Positions 47,094 to 55,965 of a stretch of 64,000 bases of DNA are shown piece by piece; position 1 is the first letter of the stretch, and each line of letters begins with the position of its first letter. The translations under genes and the position numbers were made by a program. The notes under the pieces are model-generated. The model worked only from the letters and a program-made list of their open reading frames with translations. It was not told the origin of the DNA and searched no databases. Source of the DNA: Prochlorococcus sp. AG-412-I05 (GTDB lineage: Bacteria; Cyanobacteriota; Cyanobacteriia; PCC-6307; Cyanobiaceae); the NCBI GenBank assembly GCA_003214855.1, contig QCLC01000006.1, positions 27,085-91,084 on the forward strand, written 5' to 3'.

Positions 47094-48176
47094 TTATTGG
47101 CCAATACGTACCGGTTGTCGTTTCCGGCCCCATTGACCAGGAGTGGCATCAAAGTGACCAGGGATCCTGGTGCCGCATTGTGCACATGATCCTTTCACTT
47201 TTGTGGAGAGGCCCCACTGACCCAATGCATACCAGTCGCGCTCGATGAGCAAATAGTTGCAATCAGGGCAACGTGTGTTGTCTCCGGCTGGTTGGTGCAC
47301 GTTACCTGTGTAGACAAATTGCAGGCCTTCCTGAATAGCGATCAACCTTGCCTTGGTCAATGTTGATGGAGGAGTTTTGGGCCGATTGAGCTTGTAGTCT
47401 GGGTGATAAGCAGAAAAATGAATCGGAATATTTGGGCGTAGCTCTTCGCGGACCCACTCAGCGAGTTTACGGATTTCGTCATCGCCATCGTTTTCTTCCG
47501 GGATCAATAGGGTTGTGATCTCAACCCAAGTATCGGTTTCATGGACCAGGTAGCGAAGGGTGTCTTTGACTGGTTCAATCTCGCTTGCACATAAGTCTCG
47601 GTAAAAGCGTTGAGTGAAGGCTTTGAGATCTACGTTGACTGCATCCATCACTTCGAAGAACTCTGCTCGAGCATTTGCGGTGATGTAGCCGGCAGTGACG
47701 GCCACATTTTTGATCCCGCGCGCTCGATTTGCTTGTGCCACGTCGATGGCATATTCTGCAAAGATCACAGGGGCGTTGTAGGTAAAAGCTACTGAGCGGC
47801 AGCCATGTTGTTGAGCAGTCGCAGCTAGCCCCTCGGGTGAGGCAGCATCCATCAATTGATCCATCTCTCGAGATTTCGAGATGTCCCAGTTTTGACAGAA
47901 CTTGCAACCCAGATTGCAACCTGCTGTTCCGAATGAAAGCACTGAAGAACCTGGATAAAAATGATTGAGCGGTTTCTTTTCGATCGGGTCGATGCAAAAA
48001 CCACTTGACCGGCCGTAAGTGGTTAGGGCCATGCCTTCAGCAGTGGCTTGTCGCACAAAACAAAACCCTCGCTGGCCTGGTTTCATTCGACAATGACGTG
48101 GGCAGAGATCGCATCGGATTTTTTCACCATCTTTCGACCACCATCGACCTAGGTGTAATGGGGCAGTATCAGTCAT
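47094..48176 (-). CDS. amrS: AmmeMemoRadiSam system radical SAM enzyme
   Basis: The 360-aa enzyme has the radical SAM cluster motif CxxxCxxC in TAGCNLGCKFCQNW (C87, C91, C94). An N-terminal CDLCPRHC cluster (C22, C25, C29, with C39) and a C-terminal CPDC/CAQC pair could bind an auxiliary iron-sulfur cluster and zinc. AYHPDYKLNRP and FVYTGNVHQPAGDNT are family-specific segments near the end. It is related to pyruvate formate-lyase-activating enzymes, so the likely action is glycyl-radical or other hydrogen abstraction from a protein or small molecule; the substrate is unknown. Confidence 0.94.
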   Translation of the reverse strand: MTDTAPLHLGRWWSKDGEKIRCDLCPRHCRMKPGQRGFCFVRQATAEGMALTTYGRSSGFCIDPIEKKPLNHFYPGSSVLSFGTAGCNLGCKFCQNWDISKSREMDQLMDAASPEGLAATAQQHGCRSVAFTYNAPVIFAEYAIDVAQANRARGIKNVAVTAGYITANARAEFFEVMDAVNVDLKAFTQRFYRDLCASEIEPVKDTLRYLVHETDTWVEITTLLIPEENDGDDEIRKLAEWVREELRPNIPIHFSAYHPDYKLNRPKTPPSTLTKARLIAIQEGLQFVYTGNVHQPAGDNTRCPDCNYLLIERDWYALGQWGLSTKVKGSCAQCGTRIPGHFDATPGQWGRKRQPVRIGQ

Positions 48177-48672
48177 GGTGTGGCATGCTTAGTGATCAAG
48201 AAATCATTGAGTTCCATCAATACAATCGGATTGCCAACCTCTAGGAATTTATTCTATCTCTAATTTGTTTCTGAGTGTTTAGAAATTGCCGTTAAAATGC
48301 GAAAGGATATTACTAGGACTTATTAGAAATACAACAGAGTTAAGTCATCTTGAGTCTCCAAACAGCCCTGCCTTGATCACACTCATCTGATCAATACGTT
48401 GGAGAGGTTAACTTGCTCACATGATCCAGATGCCTTCAAGGAGAGAGATTAGATTGACTGAGTCTCCTTTATTGATAGTGATGTGAACGAGCGAGCAAAG
48501 CGAGTGATTGAACCCCCACCTTTCATACAATTTACTTGCCTAGTTTAACTTCAAGTAAATCTATATCAGGCGGCTTCATATTGACCAACTCAGAAGTCAT
48601 TCTCTTTGTTCAGATGTTAGATATTTGCGATAAGTGACCATTCCTAAATAGTGCTTAACCAAAAGTATTTAG
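48177..48672. other. Spacer with first copy of a 55-bp dispersed repeat
   Basis: It is upstream of amrS and holds the repeat at 48483-48537. No gene is supported. Confidence 0.5.
48483..48537. repeat. 55-bp dispersed repeat, copy 1
   Basis: The segment begins GTGAACGAGCGAGCAAAG and matches copy 2 (49424-49478) at 47 of 55 positions in the same orientation. It contains GAGC-rich near-repeats, unlike its AT-rich surroundings. The upstream 15 bp are also partly similar. Confidence 0.8.
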
Positions 48673-49002
48673 CTACGGCCAGACTTCGGGATACTCAATA
48701 ATGATTTCAGGATCCTTAGGCTTAGAGGTACACTCTTCTTTGACCACTCTTTCTACTAAAGTTCTAGACCATCTGTCAAACCTTCTTGCATATGTGGTCT
48801 TACATTCCTCTATGAAGACTTTCCCTCTAGCCTCTGATTGCTTTACTGCCGATTTAGTAATGCATACGTATTGATGCTCTCCTTCGATTAGGTCATATGC
48901 TTCTCGGCTACATTGAAGGATTGAGTTTTTAAATCCTTGAGCATTGACGCTATCCTGAATCAGGAATAATAGTAGGATTAAATTGCTAATTGATAAATTC
49001 AC
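48673..49002 (-). CDS. Secreted Cys-containing hypothetical protein, 109 aa
   Basis: A signal peptide (MNLSISNLILLLFLIQD, cleavage near VNA-QG) is followed by a polar domain with four cysteines (LQCSREA, VCITKS, ECKTTYA, ECTSKPK), enough for two disulfides. The end is Pro/Glu rich. It is likely periplasmic or exported. No family is recognised. It is between the two 55-bp repeats. Confidence 0.65.
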   Translation of the reverse strand: MNLSISNLILLLFLIQDSVNAQGFKNSILQCSREAYDLIEGEHQYVCITKSAVKQSEARGKVFIEECKTTYARRFDRWSRTLVERVVKEECTSKPKDPEIIIEYPEVWP

Positions 49003-49033
49003 GGCAATAGCATGTCTCTAAAATTAGTTGCTC

Positions 49034-49219
49034 TTACTCTTTATCCTTAGGCCGCTGTCTTAGGATATAGAGCCAAGCAACTGTCGCTAGTGCGACTGTA
49101 AACTCTGTAAGTATTGTTGCATTGCCCGCAAAGAAATCGTTCCAGCTAGAGGTGTTATTCAAGTATTGAGCTTTAGGCTGCTCATAGTCTAGCCATAAGC
49201 CAGTACAAAGCGCTATCAA
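49034..49219 (-). CDS. Small membrane protein, 61 aa
   Basis: The frame starts with TTG 49219 and overlaps another short frame upstream. One helix (EFTVALATVAWLYIL) is near the C-terminus, with a basic ending (RQRPKDKE). The gene lies between the two 55-bp repeats next to a secreted protein on the same strand. It is plausible but the start and reality are uncertain. Confidence 0.4.
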   Translation of the reverse strand: MIALCTGLWLDYEQPKAQYLNNTSSWNDFFAGNATILTEFTVALATVAWLYILRQRPKDKE

Positions 49220-49376
49220 TATGTGGATGGTGGTTGGGTTCCCGGTGGCAGAAACGAATCAATAACTTGTCACCTGTATTGTTGAATTGAAGCCGCTTGC
49301 AATCTGAGATTTCAGTACTGGAGATTTCGTAGGCAGCTTCTGTATGGTTGCTTTGCTCATAAAGACCACACACCAT
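49182..49376 (-). CDS. Doubtful small hypothetical protein, 64 aa
   Basis: It has a clear ATG and three cysteines (VCGLYEQ, SDCKRLQ, RFCHREP), but overlaps the next frame by 38 bp and has no membrane or signal segment. It may be chance. Confidence 0.25.
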   Translation of the reverse strand: MVCGLYEQSNHTEAAYEISSTEISDCKRLQFNNTGDKLLIRFCHREPNHHPHIDSALYWLMARL

Positions 49377-49423
49377 TTACGAAAGACACAACAGTTCTTT
49401 GGCTCACTATTGCTGATCGTGCG

Positions 49424-49478
49424 GTGAACGAGTGAGCAAAGCGAGCGAGTGAACCACCATCTTTAATACAACTTCCTT
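49424..49478. repeat. 55-bp dispersed repeat, copy 2
   Basis: It is the second copy of the repeat at 48483-48537, same orientation, 941 bp apart. Eight substitutions and no indels separate the copies. Confidence 0.8.
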
Positions 49479-49637
49479 AACTATCAATACTCATACTAAA
49501 TCTTATAGACACTTGCTGGGTATTTATCACTATGTAAAATTCATGAAATGGTAAATATTGTATTTAGCTTTACAACTAATGGTGCCTTAGTCTAACAAGA
49601 GGCGTAATATATAAAAATTACTATATTTACAATCTAC

Positions 49638-50462
49638 ATGTTCTATTATTTGACAGTTCAAAGAATTCTCAGATCAATTAAATCTAATGGACTGACAGGA
49701 ATCCTCTCTTTGAGCCTTGCAAGTTTGTTCATTACTCTGCCTGCCTATTCTGCTAATTACCGAGCGTTATGCGATGATGAGTCTCAAAAAGAATTTGACA
49801 AAGCTAATCCAAGAGCAGGAAGGAATAGAGACCCTAGAGATAAAAGTAGTAAAAAAAGATGTCGTATGATTATTTCTGTCACAGCTGAAGAGATCAGTAC
49901 ACCAAGCAAGGCTATCCCTACAACAAGGGTCACAAGCTGGATGGGAGGAGGGAGCTCATCAACAAATGTAGGACTTGGTGCAGCCACTACTATTCTTCTT
50001 GGACCTGTTGGGCTGTTGGGATTTTTTGCAAAAAATCATTCTTACGCCTTTACTATTAATGGTTATAATAAAGAAGGTAATAAAGAGACAATATCATTTC
50101 GGTTCAAAGATCCTTCTCAGCCCCGAAGGTTGATGACAGAACTCCCAATCTTGACAGGCTTAGGGTTAGGACAGTCTAGGAGTGAAGCAGAGATCACGGA
50201 ACTTGAATCTGATGAAGGGATGCTTGAACCTCAGTCAATTGAACGCTACGAAGGGCAAGTTCTCTATGAGGAAGAAGGTGAAATGCTCTATGAGGGGCAA
50301 GATGAAAAGACATTCGATAAAGCTCAGTGTGCTGTGAGTATAAGAGTATATAACTGTAGCTATAATGAATATTTAGAAGCTAATCCATCTATTAAAATAT
50401 GGGCTGAGGCAAATCCGGATCTAGCAAACAAAGAGAGAATAAGGCTGCAATCAATTGATTGA
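49638..50462 (+). CDS. Secreted/membrane paralogue A, 274 aa
   Basis: The N-terminus has a signal-like helix (GILSLSLASLFITLPAYSA), followed by a domain found in both members of this local pair. It has RVTSWMGGGSSSTNVGLG and a hydrophobic AATTILLGPVGLLGFFAKN that may cross the membrane, then YAFTINGYNKEGN and a strand-rich region. The C-terminal 30 residues, EANPSIKIWAEANPDLANK, are almost the same as in the second copy. An insert near residues 195-225 is very acidic with a repeated LYEE/LYEG unit. No known family is recognised. Confidence 0.75.
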   Translation: MFYYLTVQRILRSIKSNGLTGILSLSLASLFITLPAYSANYRALCDDESQKEFDKANPRAGRNRDPRDKSSKKRCRMIISVTAEEISTPSKAIPTTRVTSWMGGGSSSTNVGLGAATTILLGPVGLLGFFAKNHSYAFTINGYNKEGNKETISFRFKDPSQPRRLMTELPILTGLGLGQSRSEAEITELESDEGMLEPQSIERYEGQVLYEEEGEMLYEGQDEKTFDKAQCAVSIRVYNCSYNEYLEANPSIKIWAEANPDLANKERIRLQSID

Positions 50463-50786
50463 CCATCTAAAACTTCAATGGTTAAATCATTACCTTCACG
50501 CTCATCACAGTAAACAAAGTTAATTGCATGATCACTCCTAACATTTATTTTGTCAAGAAAAAATATTTCCTCTTCAAAGCTATACTTTCTTAATGCTCCT
50601 GACCTCCAGCTGATATCCTAGATTCATCTAATTTCCGTCCTTAGACTGAAGCTTAAGTCTTTGTTGATTCGCCAATTCAGGTCTTCACTAAGACGAAGCC
50701 TTTACTGAAGGCTTTTGTTGAATATAAAGACTATAGATGCAATCATATTTATGAAGGAGAAAAGCACATCTTTGCTCTTATTTAAT
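50463..50786. other. Spacer between convergent paralogues
   Basis: It has a stem at 50696-50714 (AAGCCTT/AAGGCTT) followed by TT on the plus strand, which could be a weak shared terminator. Confidence 0.45.
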
Positions 50787-51518
50787 CTATTGCGATTTAT
50801 ACTTATTGACAGGATCAAACTCTAAACTTCCGGAAGATTTATTTGGCATTTTGTCTTTATTATTATCTATGGCCTTAAGTCGAATTCGTTCTTTTTTGGC
50901 TAGATCTGGATTTGCCTCAGCCCATATTTTAATAGATGGATTAGCCTCCAGATAAAGATCATAATTGCAATCATATTCACTAAGAACAACAGCACATCTA
51001 TTTTCTTTTTTAGGATAAAGTGACCTATCTCTATTCATTGGCCCTGGTTCTATAACTTGGCCAGACTCTATGGCTCTTATTTCAGCAGCCGTTCTCCTCT
51101 GCCCCATTCCCAACCCAGTAACAACTGGAATCTCATTCATAAATCTTTTTGCAGGCTTACTATTTTTAAATTGGATTTGCATAGAAGTTTTTCTACCATC
51201 TACGTCATAACCATTAATCGTGAACTGATAGTCATGGTTCTTTGCGAGGAAACCCAATAGACCTATACCACCAAATAAAATTGTAGTTGCAACTCCAGTG
51301 CCTACGCTTGTAGACGAGTCACCTCCTCCCCCCCAACTAGTCACTCGCGAAACAGGGATAGATCCGTAAGGTGAGCTAATAAATTCAGAGTTAACATTGA
51401 CAGTGCATTTGCTGCCGCCACAAAGGGCTTGATATGAACCTGCAAATGCAGGCAGCAAATTAAATGTACTAGTTGCCAAGAACGCAACAGCTCCTAAAAA
51501 AAATCGCCTATTAGCCAT
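50787..51518 (-). CDS. Secreted/membrane paralogue B, 243 aa
   Basis: The protein has a signal peptide (FFLGAVAFLATSTFNLLPAF), then RVTSWGGGGDSSTSVGTG, a hydrophobic ATTILFGGIGLLGFLAKN, YQFTINGYDVDGR and the C-terminal LEANPSIKIWAEANPDLAK. It lacks the acidic repeat insert of paralogue A and has a longer polar tail. The two genes are convergent and about 320 bp apart, which fits an inverted duplication followed by divergence. Conserved cysteines at the N- and C-terminal parts (ALCGG, NRCAVV, YDCNYD) could pair. Function is unknown. Confidence 0.75.
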   Translation of the reverse strand: MANRRFFLGAVAFLATSTFNLLPAFAGSYQALCGGSKCTVNVNSEFISSPYGSIPVSRVTSWGGGGDSSTSVGTGVATTILFGGIGLLGFLAKNHDYQFTINGYDVDGRKTSMQIQFKNSKPAKRFMNEIPVVTGLGMGQRRTAAEIRAIESGQVIEPGPMNRDRSLYPKKENRCAVVLSEYDCNYDLYLEANPSIKIWAEANPDLAKKERIRLKAIDNNKDKMPNKSSGSLEFDPVNKYKSQ

Positions 51519-52415
51519 AATAAGAATTCGAATTTTATAATTATATGCCTCAATAGGTTAAAAGTCAAGTTCATTATTTCCCTGCATTCAATATCTACTG
51601 ACCTTGCATGATGCAGTGACTTTGCCGCTTTTCTGGAATCGCAACACTCTTGAGTAGCGACCTTAATTCAACATCTTTGGCATACTTTAACTTGACTGCA
51701 AGTTTATATCTTTCAAAACATGAACCATTGAAATATTGGGCTGAAAGCCAGACAAGCTATTCAATCTATAAAGTCAATTACTACCAACATGAATACACGC
51801 ACAACTCTACGAATAGCAGAAGCGAGAAAAAAGACTAAGCAAGAGTCAAAGATAAAGCCACTGCAAACTCCACGCAAACAACAGGAGCAGTCTCAGCCTC
51901 AATCCAACGCTCCAACTTAGAACAAAACCAATTCACAAGACCAGAAAGCGAAAGCAAAAGAGATGTTGGATTATCTTCAGAACTTACGTATCTACTGAGA
52001 AAAAATAACCCATATTTGTGAGGCCAGATAACGTAGATGGATGATTTGATATCTCCCCATAGCCCCTCTGCAACGCACGGCTATTTCTTGGAGATGTGAT
52101 CTGTTAGGGCGCACAAGGTGCGTTAAGTCATTACTAGTAGACAACAAGTGGCCTGTCGGCCTATGTCCGTATTCAGCGTAAACATTGCGTAAGCGCCTAT
52201 TTGACAGCCCCTCAAAGGCCTTCCAGCACAATCAATCTCCGCCTAGGTAGTGTAATCGGCGTTGATATGGGCGTAAATCTGACTACTCTGTGGCGTGCTA
52301 GGGCATTCGGATGAACATGGCTTGAAAAGGATCCAAAGACTTAACCAGTGTTAATCTGTTGTCGTTAATGTGGTACTGTTTAACTGTTGTATTCCTTGGG
52401 TCGAAGTGGTAAGGC
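51519..52415. other. 900-bp spacer with a possible small gene and GC-rich island
   Basis: The left half contains a 43-codon basic frame listed separately. The right half (about 52020-52250) is GC-richer, with frames broken on both strands, suggesting decayed or acquired DNA. Confidence 0.4.
51789..51920 (+). CDS. Possible basic Gln-rich peptide, 43 aa
   Basis: ATG 51789 opens MNTRTTLRIAEARKKTKQES, then a Lys/Gln/Pro-rich end. It has no signal, membrane helix or family feature, and a weak ribosome binding context. It could be a real short protein or a chance frame. Confidence 0.3.
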   Translation: MNTRTTLRIAEARKKTKQESKIKPLQTPRKQQEQSQPQSNAPT

Positions 52416-52601
52416 TTAGCTGCTCCCCTTCTTGCTTGATTCTTGCTGGGCAATCTTGAACCACAGCAGAATGAAGTAAACCGATGAGATGCCTAGGAAG
52501 ATCAACGTCAAGATCATCCATGTCCCCATGCTTAGGCCAAGTACGCCTGCATTGCGTGCGTCGCCGATTGTGGCGTAGGCCAGAAGAGTGGGGAATGTCA
52601 A
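52416..52601 (-). CDS. Small membrane protein, 61 aa
   Basis: The frame starts with TTG 52601. A segment LLAYATIGDARNAGVLGLS precedes a membrane helix (WMILTLIFLGISSVYFILLW), and the tail is polar (KIAQQESSKKGSS). The codon pattern and GC content agree with core genes. It may be conserved among marine picocyanobacteria, but I cannot name it. An internal ATG at MGTWMIL is an alternative start. Confidence 0.6.
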   Translation of the reverse strand: MTFPTLLAYATIGDARNAGVLGLSMGTWMILTLIFLGISSVYFILLWFKIAQQESSKKGSS

Positions 52602-52988
52602 TGGGATCAGTTTGTTCTGGTTATCAGTTCAGCACGGCTCGGTGGTTGGTCGTTGAACCTTGCGCATTGAAAAAAGGAGCCCCTTTGCTTGATGGAGGCG
52701 CAATGAAGTCCAAAGTCGACTGCTCCCCATCACACAGCCACATTGACACTAGGAACAGGCTTGCAACCTGCCATGCGCAGAAACACTACTAATGGTGCCC
52801 CTTGTACTTTCATTAAGCCGAAGCGCTATTTGTAGGGGCTTGCGTCAATAAGCTCTTTCCCTTAGAAATAAAGCTCCCCATCACCCAGGCCCGTCGCGTC
52901 ACGCGAGGGTCTTTTTTTTGTTGATCAGCCCCCCCATGGGGCTGCCATGAGCCTCCTTTTTGGGGGAGGGCATCATGCAGAAAGCTTG
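52602..52988. other. Spacer with a strong plus-strand terminator
   Basis: No intact plus-strand gene precedes the terminator at 52890-52919. A structured RNA of up to about 250 nt ending there is possible. Confidence 0.45.
52890..52919 (+). terminator. Strong intrinsic terminator
   Basis: CCCGTCGCG and CGCGAGGG form a stem with one bulged G around TCA, followed by eight T residues. Confidence 0.8.
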
Positions 52989-53189
52989 ATGAGCGGTGAT
53001 TCGATGAACGAACCGCAGCCGAAAGAGAGTTTGCTCAAGAAGAGTGGCCGAATCGGCGCAATCCTTGGTTTTGCCTGGATTACTCTGAATATTGTTGTGC
53101 CTTTGGCTTTGTTGCGGGTGCCTGCGGTGCAGCGCTGGCTCGTGGCATTTGACAACAAGCTCCCTTTTCACATTCCAGGAATTGGCTAG
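52989..53189 (+). CDS. Small membrane protein, 66 aa
   Basis: From ATG 52989 (or 53004) the product has a charged N-terminus (NEPQPKESLLKKSGRIGA), one long hydrophobic helix (ILGFAWITLNIVVPLALL) and a polar end (RWLVAFDNKLPFHIPGIG). The regular composition suggests a real gene. It is 206 bp upstream of the Nudix gene on the same strand. No family is recognised. Confidence 0.65.
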   Translation: MSGDSMNEPQPKESLLKKSGRIGAILGFAWITLNIVVPLALLRVPAVQRWLVAFDNKLPFHIPGIG

Positions 53190-53395
53190 CTGCTTTTTGT
53201 TTCCGATTGCTGTGGTGCCCATGATTGGACAGGTGGTCACGCCCTCTCCAAGGTCAATAGCCTTGGACAACTCATCTGATTACAGAACAAAACCTGATGA
53301 GCCGAATTTTTGAACCTTTGGGCGGGTCTATAAGACGTTAAGTACAAGGGTGCGACAGGCTGGCGTTATGGGTAACGACTCCTCGAAATGAAGAG

Positions 53396-53821
53396 ATGAC
53401 GCACGAGGTCTCTCTTGCTGTGCTGGAAAGGGATGGTCGCTGGCTCCTTCAGCTTCGTGATGACATCGAAGGAATCTTGTCTCCAGGTCATTGGGGATTA
53501 TTTGGAGGTCACTTGAATGCAGGGGAAACGCCTTTTCAGGCCGTGAACCGTGAACTTGTCGAGGAAATCAATTGGGCACCTGAAAATCTCCTCGTTCCTT
53601 GGTTCAGCAACCACAGCAGCACGCTTGTGGTACATGTATTTCGAGGGCCACTGTGTGTTTCCCTTGGCCAATTGCAGTTGCTTGAGGGTCAGGATATGAC
53701 CCTGGCGACTATGGAGGAGCTGGCGAGTGGTGCTATCTGGAGCCCCAGACTTAGGGAGTTCAGACCGATTGCGCCAGGCCTGGATATCGTGCTGCAGCGT
53801 CAGCTCTCAGATCAAGACTGA
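53396..53821 (+). CDS. Nudix hydrolase
   Basis: The 141-aa product has the full Nudix box at residues 38-60, starting GGHLNAGETPF and containing the catalytic REL-EE (R52 to E57). The WGLFGGH entry is typical. It should hydrolyse a nucleoside diphosphate linked to another group, perhaps a damaged nucleotide or NDP-sugar; substrate unknown. Confidence 0.93.
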   Translation: MTHEVSLAVLERDGRWLLQLRDDIEGILSPGHWGLFGGHLNAGETPFQAVNRELVEEINWAPENLLVPWFSNHSSTLVVHVFRGPLCVSLGQLQLLEGQDMTLATMEELASGAIWSPRLREFRPIAPGLDIVLQRQLSDQD

Positions 53822-54192
53822 AGCCAAGTTGTGTGGAGCAATATTTTGAGGTTTTGCGGAATTTCGATGCAGATAGATCTTGTAGGCCGATCCCTTGCCA
53901 AGACAGCAGGACAGGACTCTCTCCTTGTTGGGCTTTAGGGAAATTGAGGGGGGATGGCAGCCGCTAGTTCAACGATGATGATCACCTCGGTCAAGTGTGC
54001 GACTTCATGGAGGAGCTTTTCCCTCAGTTGGGCAGCCATGAATGACGTGGCTCTGGTCAGCTAGTTGCTTGAAGCAACCGACTATGCAGAGACAAACACT
54101 GCTCTTCATCAGAGAGGCACAGCCCCTCTCGCTGGTCATCAAGGCTGGAATTCAGATGGCATCCTTAAAGTCATTGTGCTGATACCAATTTC
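53822..54192. other. Spacer
   Basis: Short frames here are broken; the segment could be decayed coding sequence. No specific feature is called. Confidence 0.35.
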
Positions 54193-54576
54193 ATGACTAT
54201 TCCTGTGCTTCCAGCCGTTGTCACCTTGGCTGCCGCGATCGTCTACCAAGGAACCATGTTTGCTGTGGCATTTGCACGTAGCCAGTACAAGGTAAAAGCT
54301 CCAGCAACGAGTGGGCCAGAAGAATTTGAGCGAGTGCTGCGTGTTCAGCAGAACACCCTTGAACAGATGATGTTTTTCCTGCCGGTGTTCTGGCTAGCAG
54401 CTCTTTCTAGTAACACATCTGTTGCCTGCTTGATTGGCTTCATCTGGGTGGGCGCACGTATTGCTTATGGCATTGGTTATTGGAAAGCGGCCAGTCTGAG
54501 AGGCCCAGGCTTTGCCATTAGCCTCCTTGCCAGCGCAGTTCTTTTGGTGATGGCAATTGTTGGCCTATTTAACTAA
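54193..54576 (+). CDS. MAPEG family membrane protein
   Basis: The 127-aa product has four helices. The MAPEG pattern is seen in VLRVQQNTLEQMMFFLPVFW, where the RVQxNxxE motif binds glutathione in microsomal glutathione transferases, and in ARIAYGIGYWKAASLRGPGF. Bacterial members are trimeric membrane proteins of uncertain role, possibly glutathione-dependent lipid detoxification. It is convergent with the channel gene. Confidence 0.9.
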   Translation: MTIPVLPAVVTLAAAIVYQGTMFAVAFARSQYKVKAPATSGPEEFERVLRVQQNTLEQMMFFLPVFWLAALSSNTSVACLIGFIWVGARIAYGIGYWKAASLRGPGFAISLLASAVLLVMAIVGLFN

Positions 54577-54841
54577 TATTTCGCGATCTTATAGGAAGCT
54601 TCAATCTGCAATATTGGCCTCTTCTGCCAGAAGTCAACATTGTGAGCTTCGTTTGCAGAGGCTGCGCACCTTTGGCTAATTGATTGGTTAGAAGAGAATA
54701 GGCTGAAAGATAGAGATGCCTTTCTTTTTCTAGCAAACTACAGCTAAAACTCTCATCTTTCAACTTTTGCCTGAAAACAAGGATTTGATTGTTTGATATT
54801 ATGAATCAATTACCGTGTGTAGATTTCTAAGTAATGCTTTC

Positions 54842-55618
54842 CTAAGTAGATTCCTCAAGATTCTTCTTTTGCACAGCAATTGATTCGCTAAAGCCGGCGG
54901 CAAGAATTCCGGTAGGTATGGCGATGGCGCCAATTCCCATAAGAGAAGTTACTGAAGCGATAATCTTGCCTACCGCACTAATTGGCACGGAATCTCCATG
55001 CCCCACTGAGCTGACTGCATTAATTGACCACCAGAGGCATCTTGGTATTGACCCTAATAGATCAGGCTGAATTGATGACTCTGCAAGATACATTAATGTG
55101 CTGCTAATGAGTAAAAGTAATAATGTATAAACAGTAGATATCTGCAGCTCTTGGCTCTTGGATCTGAGTGCATAGTTGAAATGAAGAATGCTTTGCTTGA
55201 ATCTTTCGCTGCGGCCAACCTTTAGAATCGTAAGAAGACGAATAATTCTAAGGATCTTTAGTTCTGTTCTTACGCCGATAAAGGAGGGGATAATTGCAAT
55301 CAGATCAACAATGGCCATTGGTGAGAACATGTAGCGAATCGCGCCTTCTACACCCTCTCCATATTTGCCCTCAAGTGGGGCAGTCCACACTCGACAAAAA
55401 TATTCAATGCAAAACAGACAGCCAATGATCCAATCGATGGCATCTATTTGTCCGCCAAACTGAAAATCAATTTGATTTTCAGTGCTTAGAACTGCAAAAA
55501 AGATTGAAACAGCAATTGTTGCGCCACTTAACTTATTGAATATCGATGTATTGCCTCCTGTGGATTGATTGATTATCTGTTCATGCAGTTTGAGGCGGAA
55601 TCCCATGATGGTCCCCAA
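54842..55618 (-). CDS. Voltage-gated-type potassium/ion channel
   Basis: The 258-aa protein has six helices. The S4 voltage-sensor region reads ELKILRIIRLLTILKVGR with regularly spaced Arg/Lys. The pore loop is WWSINAVSSVGHGDSVP, where the canonical TVGYGD filter is changed to SVGHGD. Later ASVTSLMGIGAIAIPTGILA is the usual S6 with a PTG hinge. It probably conducts potassium or another monovalent cation across the plasma or thylakoid membrane, but the filter change makes ion selectivity uncertain. Confidence 0.88.
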   Translation of the reverse strand: MGTIMGFRLKLHEQIINQSTGGNTSIFNKLSGATIAVSIFFAVLSTENQIDFQFGGQIDAIDWIIGCLFCIEYFCRVWTAPLEGKYGEGVEGAIRYMFSPMAIVDLIAIIPSFIGVRTELKILRIIRLLTILKVGRSERFKQSILHFNYALRSKSQELQISTVYTLLLLLISSTLMYLAESSIQPDLLGSIPRCLWWSINAVSSVGHGDSVPISAVGKIIASVTSLMGIGAIAIPTGILAAGFSESIAVQKKNLEEST

Positions 55619-55791
55619 GGTTCCCTCTCCCTTTTGATTTCAATCCATCCTAGGCATGGGTCGCTCCAGCGAGCCTTGGCATGCCAGTTGTCCGGAGCTT
55701 TTCTGGTAGGCGTGAGCATGGATCTAGTTTGCTTAATTCTTTGGCTTTGACCTCGATCTGAGAGGATGATGAAGATGTCTTGCGGATCGTC

Positions 55792-55965
55792 ATGCGTGCT
55801 CTTGTTTTCGCGATGGCTCTTGACTTGAGTCCACTGACGATTGGAGTGATTGTGGTTGTCGGAGTATTATTCATTGCGATGTTCGGGATTAGCTCGGCAT
55901 TTGGTGGCTATCAGGGAATCTTCGATTGGACACAGGAGAAGCCAGGTGATCAGAAGAAAAGGTGA
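55792..55965 (+). CDS. Small membrane protein, 57 aa
   Basis: From ATG 55792 the product has a hydrophobic core (LTIGVIVVVGVLFIAMFGIS) and a polar end with GGYQGIFDWTQEKPGDQKK. It is divergent from the ion-channel gene, 173 bp apart. The frame also opens upstream at TTG 55780. The function is unknown. Confidence 0.6.
   Translation: MRALVFAMALDLSPLTIGVIVVVGVLFIAMFGISSAFGGYQGIFDWTQEKPGDQKKR

Noticed and set aside
52020..52250. GC-rich 79-codon frame as a gene
   Set aside because: No start context, no domain and broken alternatives on both strands; better described as decayed sequence.
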